DNA of 5,692 nt from Bacillota bacterium (GTDB lineage: Bacteria; Bacillota; Bacilli; Alicyclobacillales; SLC66). Location: contig JAJZZT010000456.1 of assembly GCA_021797415.1 (NCBI GenBank), positions 1 through 5,692 of the forward strand, in the 5' to 3' direction. Below, in pieces: positions 1-4,847 of this stretch (positions are counted from its first letter, which is position 1; each line of letters begins with the position of its first letter). The notes beneath the pieces are model-generated. The model searched no databases. It was given only the letters and a program-made list of their open reading frames with translations, and was not told where the DNA came from. The position numbers and the translations under genes were made by a program.

Positions 1-1347
1 CGGCGACATCATCGCCTGCACGCCGAGCAGTTCGGCAAGATGCGCATCGGCGATGTCGATGAAACCGACACTCTGTGTAAGAATCCCGTTTGGCTGCTGC
101 AGGATCCCCACGATGTAGATGACGCCGGCGAACGCGAGCGACATCGCGGGCAGCACCAGCCACGCCCATTCATTCTTCCTGCGCCTGCGCAGGACAAAAT
201 ACAGAACCGGACCCACGAGCAGCGTGTAGACGCCGAACACAATCTCCCACAGATAGAGCGGCGGCGAATGCAATTGGGGAAACTGTTCGGCGGCAGCCAT
301 CAGCGTCCATGCGCCTTCCGGACCGAACAGATTCTGTCTGACGCCAAGCACCGCGACGCTCAGATCCCGCAGCAGCCTGTCCCAGAACAGCGCGTTTCCC
401 GACCAGGCCACAAGCGACGGAGCGGCGGCGTCAAACCCGAGGTAGGCAATCTCGCCGCGCCCCAGTCCACGCGTCGCCAGCAGCGCGCTCTTGGCCGTGC
501 CGGCCAAAACGCGCGTCCCCGCGTCCGCCCGCCCGAACAGCAAGGAAAGCTCTCCGTGCGGCGGCGCAGCTTTCACGTACTGCGCAAGCTGCGCGGCGCG
601 CTCAACCCGCACGATCTGCGGCGACACTGGCATCACCGCGGCAAAGTTGCCGGTCTGGCCGGCGTTCGGCTCGATTCCGCCCAGCAGGAGAATGCCGCCG
701 CCGCGCACCCAATTGATGATGGCGCGCGCCTGGGCGCCGGACAGTTGGCTCGCCACCCGTCCATCGACGTACAGATACGTCAATCCCTGAAGCAGCGTCG
801 CCGCCGCGGGAACCTGCCTGGGCTGCATGTAGGCCGCCACCAATTGCGACGTGCCCGCGCTCGACGCAACGCCGGCCAGAAATTGCACGCTGCCCGGATT
901 GTCGCTGATCACACCCGCGATCTCCGCACTCTGCACGGGAGCGCCGAGCGGGCGCGCCTGCGCGACCGTCTGGCCGTTCACCACCAATTGAAGCAATCCT
1001 CCCTTTGCAAGGGAGTGTCCGGGCACACCGATGGTCATGCGGACCGTGCGACCGCGTTCCAGATGAATGGGCCACTGCAGCGCCCCGTCGTACGGATAAC
1101 GGTTGGCCCCCCCGACGCGATACCTCAGATACGCTTCTTTCGGCGCCACCCCGTTCCAGTTCGCCGCCACGCGCACAGGCGCCCACACGTTGGGATCGTA
1201 ATAACTCTGATATCCGACATCGACCTGCAGGCTCACGCCCGGCGCGACGCGCGCGAAAGCGCGGCTGCCTCCCGGCAGCCACGCCCATAAAACCACCATC
1301 ATCAAGCAGAACAATCCGCGTCCAAAACGCCTATGCCACTGGTGCAT
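1..1347 (-). CDS. Partial envelope protein with signal peptide, glutamine-amidotransferase-like region and C-terminal membrane helices
   Basis: I read this frame directly on the minus strand; it is open for 449 codons from an ATG at 1347 and has no stop before the window edge, so the C-terminus is missing. Residues 11-30 form a hydrophobic signal sequence after several Arg/His, with a plausible AFA cleavage site near residue 32. Residues about 35-180 look like a beta-rich extracytoplasmic domain. Residues about 187-310 resemble the glutamine-amidotransferase-like fold of DUF4350-type membrane proteins: TYLYVDG, a helix, then INWVRGGGILLLGG, and later GRGEIAYLGFD. I see no catalytic Cys-His pair, so enzyme activity is not implied. 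Two hydrophobic segments follow at about 366-386 and 394-416, separated by the basic loop RRRRKNEW. A TTG at 1359, in frame and just after AGGG, is an alternative start; the ATG has only a distant purine stretch. The family is uncertain and the role is unknown. Cell-envelope localisation is well supported by the sequence. Confidence 0.8.
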   Translation of the reverse strand, partial: MHQWHRRFGRGLFCLMMVVLWAWLPGGSRAFARVAPGVSLQVDVGYQSYYDPNVWAPVRVAANWNGVAPKEAYLRYRVGGANRYPYDGALQWPIHLERGRTVRMTIGVPGHSLAKGGLLQLVVNGQTVAQARPLGAPVQSAEIAGVISDNPGSVQFLAGVASSAGTSQLVAAYMQPRQVPAAATLLQGLTYLYVDGRVASQLSGAQARAIINWVRGGGILLLGGIEPNAGQTGNFAAVMPVSPQIVRVERAAQLAQYVKAAPPHGELSLLFGRADAGTRVLAGTAKSALLATRGLGRGEIAYLGFDAAAPSLVAWSGNALFWDRLLRDLSVAVLGVRQNLFGPEGAWTLMAAAEQFPQLHSPPLYLWEIVFGVYTLLVGPVLYFVLRRRRKNEWAWLVLPAMSLAFAGVIYIVGILQQPNGILTQSVGFIDIADAHLAELLGVQAMMSP

Positions 1348-1369
1348 CCACTCTGTCAACCCTGTTTGC

Positions 1370-1394
1370 CTGCGGATGGATGATCTATCCACAG
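1370..1394 (-). other. Small hairpin in the leader of the 1-1347 gene
   Basis: On the minus strand CTGTGGAT and ATCCGCAG can pair over 8 positions, including one G-T wobble, around a 9-nt loop. The hairpin ends 22 nt upstream of the ATG at 1347 and has no T-run after it, so it is not an intrinsic terminator. It may affect message stability or be chance. Confidence 0.25.
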
Positions 1395-1432
1395 CGCTGA
1401 ATTTCGACCCTCGCACAAAGGGACTCGCCCTC

Positions 1433-1441
1433 ATTGTACCA
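1433..1441 (-). promoter_or_regulatory. Possible extended -10 promoter for the 1-1347 gene
   Basis: The minus strand reads TGGTACAAT, that is TG-N followed by TACAAT, a good extended -10 element for the housekeeping sigma factor. No convincing -35 lies 16-18 nt upstream. A start near 1426 would give a leader of about 80 nt. It sits 31 nt beyond the amtB stop, where no clear terminator is seen, so read-through from amtB remains possible. Confidence 0.35.
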
Positions 1442-1471
1442 TGCGATCACACAAGATTGACATCACAGCGG

Positions 1472-2794
1472 TCACTTCACCTGCCCCTGAAGTTCGCGCG
1501 GGACCTCTTGCGCCTTTGTGCCGCCGCGGTTCAGGCTGCCAAAGACGCTTGCCGCGACATCCCAAGTGAGTTGCTCCGGATACGCGTTTTCGTTGTGCAG
1601 GACAACATCGAGTCCAATCTTCTCTTCTTCGGGCGTTACGCGGATGCCCATCACGACATCCACCAGTTTGAGCAGCAGGAAAGTTCCAAGTCCGCAGAAC
1701 ACCCAGGTCGTTGCAATGCCGAGAAGTTGAACCAAAGCCTGTCGCGGATTGCCGTAAAACAGGCCGTTGGCGCCATGAGCGTTGACGCTGACCGTCGCAA
1801 ACAATCCCGTGGCAAGAGCGCCCCACGTCCCGCCGATGCCGTGTCCGCCAAATGCGTCCAGCGCGTCGTCGTAGCCGAAGCGGCCCTTGAGCAGCGTGGA
1901 GGAGAAAAAGCAGATCACTCCGCCTGCAAAGCCGATCACGAGCGCGCCGGCAACCGTCACGAAACCGCAGGCAGGCGTGATGGCGACCAGTCCCGTCACC
2001 GCACCCGCGCACGCTCCGACCAGCGTTGCGTGCCCCGTCCACCAGCGTTCCACGAGCATCCACGCCAGCGCCGCGGCCGCAGTGGCCGTGTTGGTCGTGA
2101 GAAAAGCGCTGACCGCAAGTGGACCCGCGCTCACGGCGCTGCCTGCGTTGAAACCGAACCAGCCGAACCACAGGAGCGACGTGCCAAGCAATACCATGGG
2201 CACGCTGTGCGCCTTGATCGTCGGCGATCCGTGCTCGGCGCGCCGGCCGAGGTAGATCGCGCAGACAAGGCCCGAGATGCCGGAACTGATGTGCACGACG
2301 GTCCCTCCCGCAAAATCCAGGATGCCCAGATTGTGCAGCCAGCCGCCGATGCCCCACACCCAGTGCGCGAGCGGATCGTAAATGAAAGTGGCCCACAGCG
2401 TGATGAAGACAAGAAAGGAGGAAAATTTGACGCGCTCGGCCAGGCCGCCCACAATCAGTGCGGGCGTGATGATGGCGAACATCATCTGGAAGATGCCGTA
2501 TAGTTCATTCGGGATCGTCGGCGCGTACTGCGCGTCGGGTTTCGCTCCCACGCCGTTGAACATGAACCATTGCAAACCGCCGATCACATGATGAAAATCA
2601 GGACCGAACGCAAGGCTGTAGCCAAATATGACCCATTGAACCGATACAATGAGGATCACGGAAAATACCTGGTACAATGTCGTGATGACATTTTTGTTGC
2701 GCACAAGACCACCGTAGAAAAAAGCCAGGCCAGGGGTCATCAACAGCACGAGTGCGGAGGAAGCCAGAACCCATGCGATATCACCCGAATTCAT
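1472..2794 (-). CDS. amtB: Ammonium channel AmtB (NrgA type)
   Basis: This is a complete 440-residue member of the Amt/Mep/Rh family, a trimeric inner-membrane channel that takes up ammonium. Hydrophobic segments cover the protein as expected for 11 helices, and there is no cleavable signal peptide, as in Bacillus NrgA. Family hallmarks are present. His168 (in GGTVVHIS) and His318 (in AFGGHGIGG) are the twin pore histidines. Asp160, Phe215 and Ser219 (in GWFGFNAGS), Phe106 and Trp147 match the recruitment site and phenyl gate of the E. coli protein. The cytosolic tail has the conserved block GIRVTPEEEKIGLD, which docks PII proteins, then about 35 extra polar residues. MNSGD is the usual family N-terminus, which supports the ATG at 2794. 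The best Shine-Dalgarno sequence is about 15 nt away and better placed for a minicistron that overlaps the start. No glnK follows it in the window. Control by nitrogen status is inferred from palindromes at its promoter. Confidence 0.97.
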   Translation of the reverse strand: MNSGDIAWVLASSALVLLMTPGLAFFYGGLVRNKNVITTLYQVFSVILIVSVQWVIFGYSLAFGPDFHHVIGGLQWFMFNGVGAKPDAQYAPTIPNELYGIFQMMFAIITPALIVGGLAERVKFSSFLVFITLWATFIYDPLAHWVWGIGGWLHNLGILDFAGGTVVHISSGISGLVCAIYLGRRAEHGSPTIKAHSVPMVLLGTSLLWFGWFGFNAGSAVSAGPLAVSAFLTTNTATAAAALAWMLVERWWTGHATLVGACAGAVTGLVAITPACGFVTVAGALVIGFAGGVICFFSSTLLKGRFGYDDALDAFGGHGIGGTWGALATGLFATVSVNAHGANGLFYGNPRQALVQLLGIATTWVFCGLGTFLLLKLVDVVMGIRVTPEEEKIGLDVVLHNENAYPEQLTWDVAASVFGSLNRGGTKAQEVPRELQGQVK

Positions 2795-2805
2795 TCTTTC
2801 ATCAT
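2791..2805 (-). CDS. Possible leader minicistron MMKE overlapping the amtB start
   Basis: ATG ATG AAA GAA TGA runs out of frame with amtB, and its stop overlaps the amtB ATG as ATGA. The Shine-Dalgarno stretch (GGGAAGGGG, 2808-2816) is about 7 nt from the second ATG at 2802 but about 15 nt from the amtB ATG. Ribosomes may therefore load on the minicistron and reinitiate at amtB. This is inference from spacing only. Four codons could also arise by chance. Confidence 0.35.
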   Translation of the reverse strand: MMKE

Positions 2806-2807
2806 GT

Positions 2808-2816
2808 CCCCTTCCC
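2808..2816 (-). promoter_or_regulatory. Ribosome binding site upstream of amtB
   Basis: GGGAAGGGG on the minus strand is the only Shine-Dalgarno-like sequence ahead of amtB. Its AAGG core lies about 15 nt from the amtB ATG, longer than the usual 5-9 nt, but well placed for the ATG at 2802. Confidence 0.55.
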
Positions 2817-2841
2817 GCCGATTTGGAAATGTATTAAAAGA

Positions 2842-2858
2842 TGTTATGTTGTCTCACG
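2842..2858. promoter_or_regulatory. GlnR/TnrA-like operator at the amtB transcription start
   Basis: The plus strand has TGTTA-N7-TCACG, matching the known GlnR/TnrA palindrome TGTNA-N7-TNACA at all but the last position. It begins about 6 nt downstream of the -10 hexamer and covers roughly +1 to +16 of the predicted transcript. That position would suit repression. The assignment rests on motif, position and the nitrogen-uptake role of the gene. Which regulator binds is not known from this window. Confidence 0.55.
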
Positions 2859-2863
2859 TGATT

Positions 2864-2892
2864 ACTATAGATGCTGAAGATCGCTCTGTCAA
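2864..2892 (-). promoter_or_regulatory. Housekeeping promoter of amtB
   Basis: The minus strand reads TTGACA (2892-2887), a 17-nt spacer, then TATAGT (2869-2864). This is a perfect -35, ideal spacing and a one-mismatch -10. The predicted start is near 2857, giving a leader of about 63 nt. It is flanked by two GlnR/TnrA-like palindromes, one upstream and one over the start. Confidence 0.8.
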
Positions 2893-2906
2893 TCATCGTC
2901 TCAAAA

Positions 2907-2923
2907 CGTTAGTTTTCATCACA
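2907..2923. promoter_or_regulatory. GlnR/TnrA-like site upstream of the amtB promoter
   Basis: The plus strand has CGTTA-N7-TCACA, one mismatch from TGTNA-N7-TNACA, with a T-rich centre (GTTTTCA) as in known TnrA sites. Its centre lies about 58 bp upstream of the predicted start. TnrA-activated promoters in B. subtilis carry their site near -50, so this one is close to a helical turn further out. It could serve for activation or for cooperation with the operator at 2842-2858, whose centre is 65 bp away. Confidence 0.5.
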
Positions 2924-2997
2924 TAAGTCTGTGTTGATCGATCTTTTCTGATCGCCGGCTATCTTAAAATGTCTTCTGCCAATCTTCGTCATCCCCC

Positions 2998-3119
2998 GGG
3001 GACATGGGATCCACCCATCTTCGGCAGGCGATACGGGTCGATCGGGCGTCTGACTGACGCCTCAAACGCCCGATCTAAATGAGCCCGCCTGCCCCTTAAG
3101 GACTGGATCCCATGTCCCC
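2998..3119. repeat. Three-tier long inverted repeat (structured intergenic element)
   Basis: Three nested perfect stems share one axis. The outer is 16 bp, GGGGACATGGGATCCA (2998-3013) with its complement at 3104-3119. The middle is 8 bp, GGCAGGCG (3023-3030) with 3086-3093. The inner is 9 bp, GATCGGGCG (3040-3048) with 3067-3075. Internal loops of 9 and 10 nt separate the stems on the two sides, and the tip is 18 nt. GGCGTC (3045-3050) can instead pair with GACGCC (3056-3061), giving a competing inner hairpin. The outer flank, with GTCATCCC and GGGATCCA, looks like the ends of short intergenic palindromic repeats found dispersed in many bacterial genomes. It may be a miniature mobile element remnant or a structured RNA. 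No protein is convincingly encoded. Confidence 0.75.
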
Positions 3120-3133
3120 TGGCTCCTGCTCGG

Positions 3134-3356
3134 ACACCGCTATCGCTAAACTCGCGACGAGCAAAGGGGATGGCGAAGCCCCAGCAAACCTTGTCCATGG
3201 CGCTAAACTCGCCGGACATAGGGCATGGCGCCGGCCCAGCAAACCTTGTCTATAGCGACGAACTCGCGACGAGCAAAGGGATACTGGCGGCCCAGCAAAC
3301 CCTCACTAAAGCGCAAAACTCGCCGGGCACAGGTCGGGGCGCCAACCCAATGGGCC
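3134..3356. repeat. Degenerate tandem repeat, four units of about 55 bp in A-B-A-B order
   Basis: Units run about 3134-3190, 3191-3245, 3246-3301 and 3302-3356. Units 1 and 3 share the 20-mer AACTCGCGACGAGCAAAGGG (3149-3168 and 3261-3280). Units 2 and 4 share CTCGCCGG followed by a similar CA-AGG stretch instead. The unit junctions carry CCCAGCAAACC, extended to a 16-bp identity ending in TTGTC at 3180-3195 and 3235-3250. The fourth unit is the most diverged. Unit length (55-57) is not a multiple of three, so the array does not encode a repeated peptide in one frame. It lies 14 bp from the long inverted repeat and may be part of the same element. Function is unknown. Confidence 0.75.
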
Positions 3357-3403
3357 TTCATTTCGCCTCTGGTTAGTGGCGCGACACCGGTTCAGAATAT
3401 ATA

Positions 3404-3418
3404 CTCCTTTTTTCGGAG
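3404..3418. other. Small hairpin with an A/T-rich loop
   Basis: CTCC and GGAG pair around TTTTTTC on the plus strand (CTCCGAAAAAAGGAG on the minus), extendable by one wobble and one A-T pair. The T-run lies in the loop of the plus strand, so it does not have terminator geometry for the minus-strand yheC/D gene. It may be chance. Confidence 0.2.
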
Positions 3419-3432
3419 CACCCGCTTGATTC

Positions 3433-3449
3433 CCCGTTTCTCCAACGGG
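3433..3449 (-). terminator. Candidate hairpin downstream of the yheC/D-like gene
   Basis: CCCGTT and AACGGG form a 6-bp stem with a 5-nt loop, 27 nt past the stop codon of the 3477-4700 gene. No run of T follows on the minus strand, so it is at best a weak or factor-assisted terminator. Confidence 0.25.
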
Positions 3450-3476
3450 AGTGGTGATGGAGTCCGCGGCCGATCA

Positions 3477-4700
3477 TCAGCCCATCGGCGTCCGCAGCAT
3501 CAATTGAGGAAAGGAAGCATGCCTTACAGGCCGCAAAAGCCTGAGCGCCCCGGCATCGGTGCCGTCCGCCGGCGCAACCGCAATCCGGCTGACATGCCGC
3601 ACCCTCCGTCCCGCGGTGTGCAACACCCCCTGTCGTTTTTCCACTATGTGACAGGCGAAGTCAACCGCCAGATCGGTCGCCCTGCGCCTCATCTCAGGAA
3701 AGAGCAACGAACGGGCAGGCTTGGGATTTGCCTCAATAAACCAAATATTACCATGAAAATCGACACCGAGATCGTATCCCAGGATGGCGAGCATCGGGTA
3801 ACGCTCACCCAAACGTCGAGAAAAGGCGATCGCGCTCTTTTCGAGATTGCGCGACGCGCCTGTCTCCCGCAAAACGCCAAGACGCCCCTCCATTTCCTGC
3901 ATGGTCACACGCCTGCCGCCCGCCACGAGATTGGTGACTACACCGTCTCTTTGCGCAATTTTAGGAATAATTCCGATCAATTGCCAACTGCCGCCGCTTC
4001 CCCGCTGTACGACGACGCGAAAATCAACCTGTCCGCCATCGTGCGCCAGGAGGGGAATGGGTTGCTGGACAATATGCGGGCGCGCCATGACCGTGCGCCG
4101 TACAAAATGCTCCCATGCACGCCCCGACAATTCACGGCGAAAGCCTTTTCCTCCGCCCCAGCGATCACAATCAACGATATGCACGCCGTGGCGCCGGCGC
4201 ACGCGCATGACGCCGTTGCCCCCATGCCCGCCCGCCGGTTTGACGTACACGGCGCCGTACGCGTCAAGCATGTCGCGAATCGTCCGTTCGCCTTCCACGC
4301 GCCGCGTGGAAGGCGAACGCATGCCGCTTTGCGCCAGCATCGACGTCATGCGGGACATGCCCGCCTTGCCCACGATCACGGGATTGAACAGAGGGATCCG
4401 GTTCCGGGCCGCGTATCGGCGCAACGGACGCGTCAAGCCGCCCGCCACCAAATGGACATACACGTTTTCATAAATTACGTCGGGTCGTCCGAAGGACATC
4501 TTGACCCATGCCGAGCCGGGACTGCCTTCCATTAGCGTCCGCCCGACAAAATCTCCCGTCTGCAATCCAGAATTTTGCGGATGAAATAGAAACGCCCGCA
4601 CACCCCGCTCCTGCGCCCGGACGATCATGCGTTCAAACAGCGAACCTTGTGCCGCCGGCACGACCGTCGTGGCGATGCCGAACCCAGCCTCCCGTCCCAT
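3477..4700 (-). CDS. YheC/YheD-family spore-coat-associated ATP-grasp protein
   Basis: The 407-residue product belongs to the YheC/YheD family, proteins with an ATP-grasp fold linked to the endospore coat and probably made in the mother cell; the substrate is unknown. The N-terminal part (1-110) includes YENVYVH (77-83). The ATP-grasp core follows: Lys112, then VYVKP with Lys154 before the glycine-rich nucleotide loop (GGHGGNG, 157-163). After these come VQQPIPL (211-217), DFRVVVQ (226-232) and the metal-binding strand WFIEANPKP, with Glu323 and Asn325. Length is normal for the family. The last 47 or so residues form an Arg- and Pro-rich tail after the fold. The ATG at 4700 follows directly on an in-frame TGA, with GGAGG 7 nt upstream, so the start is firm. 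A perfect 35-bp hairpin falls in codons about 128-139. It is separated from queF by 147 bp. A CATAGACT at 4754-4761 resembles a mother-cell sigma-E -10 (7 of 8) but lacks a matching -35. Confidence 0.9.
   Translation of the reverse strand: MGREAGFGIATTVVPAAQGSLFERMIVRAQERGVRAFLFHPQNSGLQTGDFVGRTLMEGSPGSAWVKMSFGRPDVIYENVYVHLVAGGLTRPLRRYAARNRIPLFNPVIVGKAGMSRMTSMLAQSGMRSPSTRRVEGERTIRDMLDAYGAVYVKPAGGHGGNGVMRVRRRHGVHIVDCDRWGGGKGFRRELSGRAWEHFVRRTVMARPHIVQQPIPLLAHDGGQVDFRVVVQRGSGGSWQLIGIIPKIAQRDGVVTNLVAGGRRVTMQEMEGRLGVLRETGASRNLEKSAIAFSRRLGERYPMLAILGYDLGVDFHGNIWFIEANPKPARSLLFPEMRRRATDLAVDFACHIVEKRQGVLHTAGRRVRHVSRIAVAPADGTDAGALRLLRPVRHASFPQLMLRTPMG
4285..4319. repeat. Perfect 16-bp inverted repeat within the yheC/D-like coding sequence
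   Basis: CGTTCGCCTTCCACGC (4285-4300) is followed by a 3-nt loop and its exact complement (4304-4319). The stem is GC-rich and would be very stable in the message. It encodes residues around 128-139 (from RSPSTRRVEGER), a variable link just before the ATP-grasp nucleotide-binding part. By comparison with the family spacing as I recall it, no residues appear to be inserted. Confidence 0.85.
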
Positions 4701-4714
4701 TCACAGCCCTCCGG

Positions 4715-4743
4715 ACCTTTTCACACGTTCCACCTTTTCACAC
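4715..4743. repeat. Direct repeat of 12 bp upstream of the yheC/D-like gene
   Basis: ACCTTTTCACAC occurs at 4715-4726 and 4732-4743, a 17-bp period. The pair lies between the GC hairpin and the ribosome binding site of the gene that starts at 4700. Two evenly spaced copies could be a regulator site, but 17 bp is not a whole number of helical turns. On the minus strand they read GTGTGAAAAGGT and fall in a 14-codon open frame ending just before that gene. Confidence 0.5.
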
Positions 4744-4770
4744 ATCCCGGAACAGTCTATGAGGGCTGCA

Positions 4771-4795
4771 GGGCGGGCGCCCCGGACACCCGCCC
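4771..4795 (-). terminator. GC-rich hairpin between queF and the yheC/D-like gene
   Basis: GGGCGGGTG and CGCCCGCCC pair over 9 positions (one wobble) around a 7-nt loop on the minus strand, about 50 nt after the queF stop. The stem is strong, but TGCAGCCC rather than a T-run follows. It could end the queF transcript with factor help or act as a 3' stability structure. Confidence 0.4.
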
Positions 4796-4797
4796 AA

Positions 4798-4823
4798 GGG
4801 GAGCAGTGATGGGGAGCAGTGAT
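4798..4823. repeat. Perfect 13-bp tandem duplication after queF
   Basis: GGGGAGCAGTGAT occurs twice head to tail (4798-4810 and 4811-4823) with no difference. It lies between the queF stop and the GC-rich hairpin. It looks like a recent slippage duplication. Confidence 0.75.
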
Positions 4824-4847
4824 AAAGTCCGCAGAGCAAGGCGCAAT

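Noticed and set aside
602..1288. Minus-strand open frame of 228 codons
   Set aside because: It is a shifted frame inside the real 1-1347 gene; the product is Arg/Gly-rich without any recognisable fold.
40..1290. Long plus-strand open frame of 416 codons
   Set aside because: It is antisense to the exported-protein frame that is open across 1-1347 on the minus strand and has signal and membrane segments. The plus-strand product is Arg/His/Pro-rich with no domain, as expected of a GC-rich shadow frame.
1354..1359. Perfect TTGACA as a -35 box on the minus strand
   Set aside because: Seventeen bases downstream is GCATAG, a poor -10, and the site falls at the start codon of the gene it would serve.
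1376..2503. Plus-strand open frame of 375 codons opposite amtB
   Set aside because: The opposite strand encodes an unmistakable ammonium channel; the plus-strand product is low in hydrophobic residues and resembles no family.
2934..2955. GATCGATC-rich stretch as a terminator or origin-like motif
   Set aside because: CGATC and GATCG can form only a 5-bp stem, no gene ends there, and no cluster of DnaA boxes is seen.
2989..3219. Minus-strand open frame of 76 codons over the inverted repeat and two tandem units
   Set aside because: The coding is explained by repeat sequence; unit length is not a multiple of three, no ribosome binding site is evident, and the end is fully inside the inverted repeat.
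3134..3356. CRISPR array
   Set aside because: The units are degenerate, have no constant repeat with unique spacers, and no cas gene is nearby.
3225..4535. Plus-strand open frame of 436 codons opposite the yheC/D-like gene
   Set aside because: It begins within the tandem repeats and runs antisense to a complete ATP-grasp gene with a good ribosome binding site. The product has the composition of a shadow frame.
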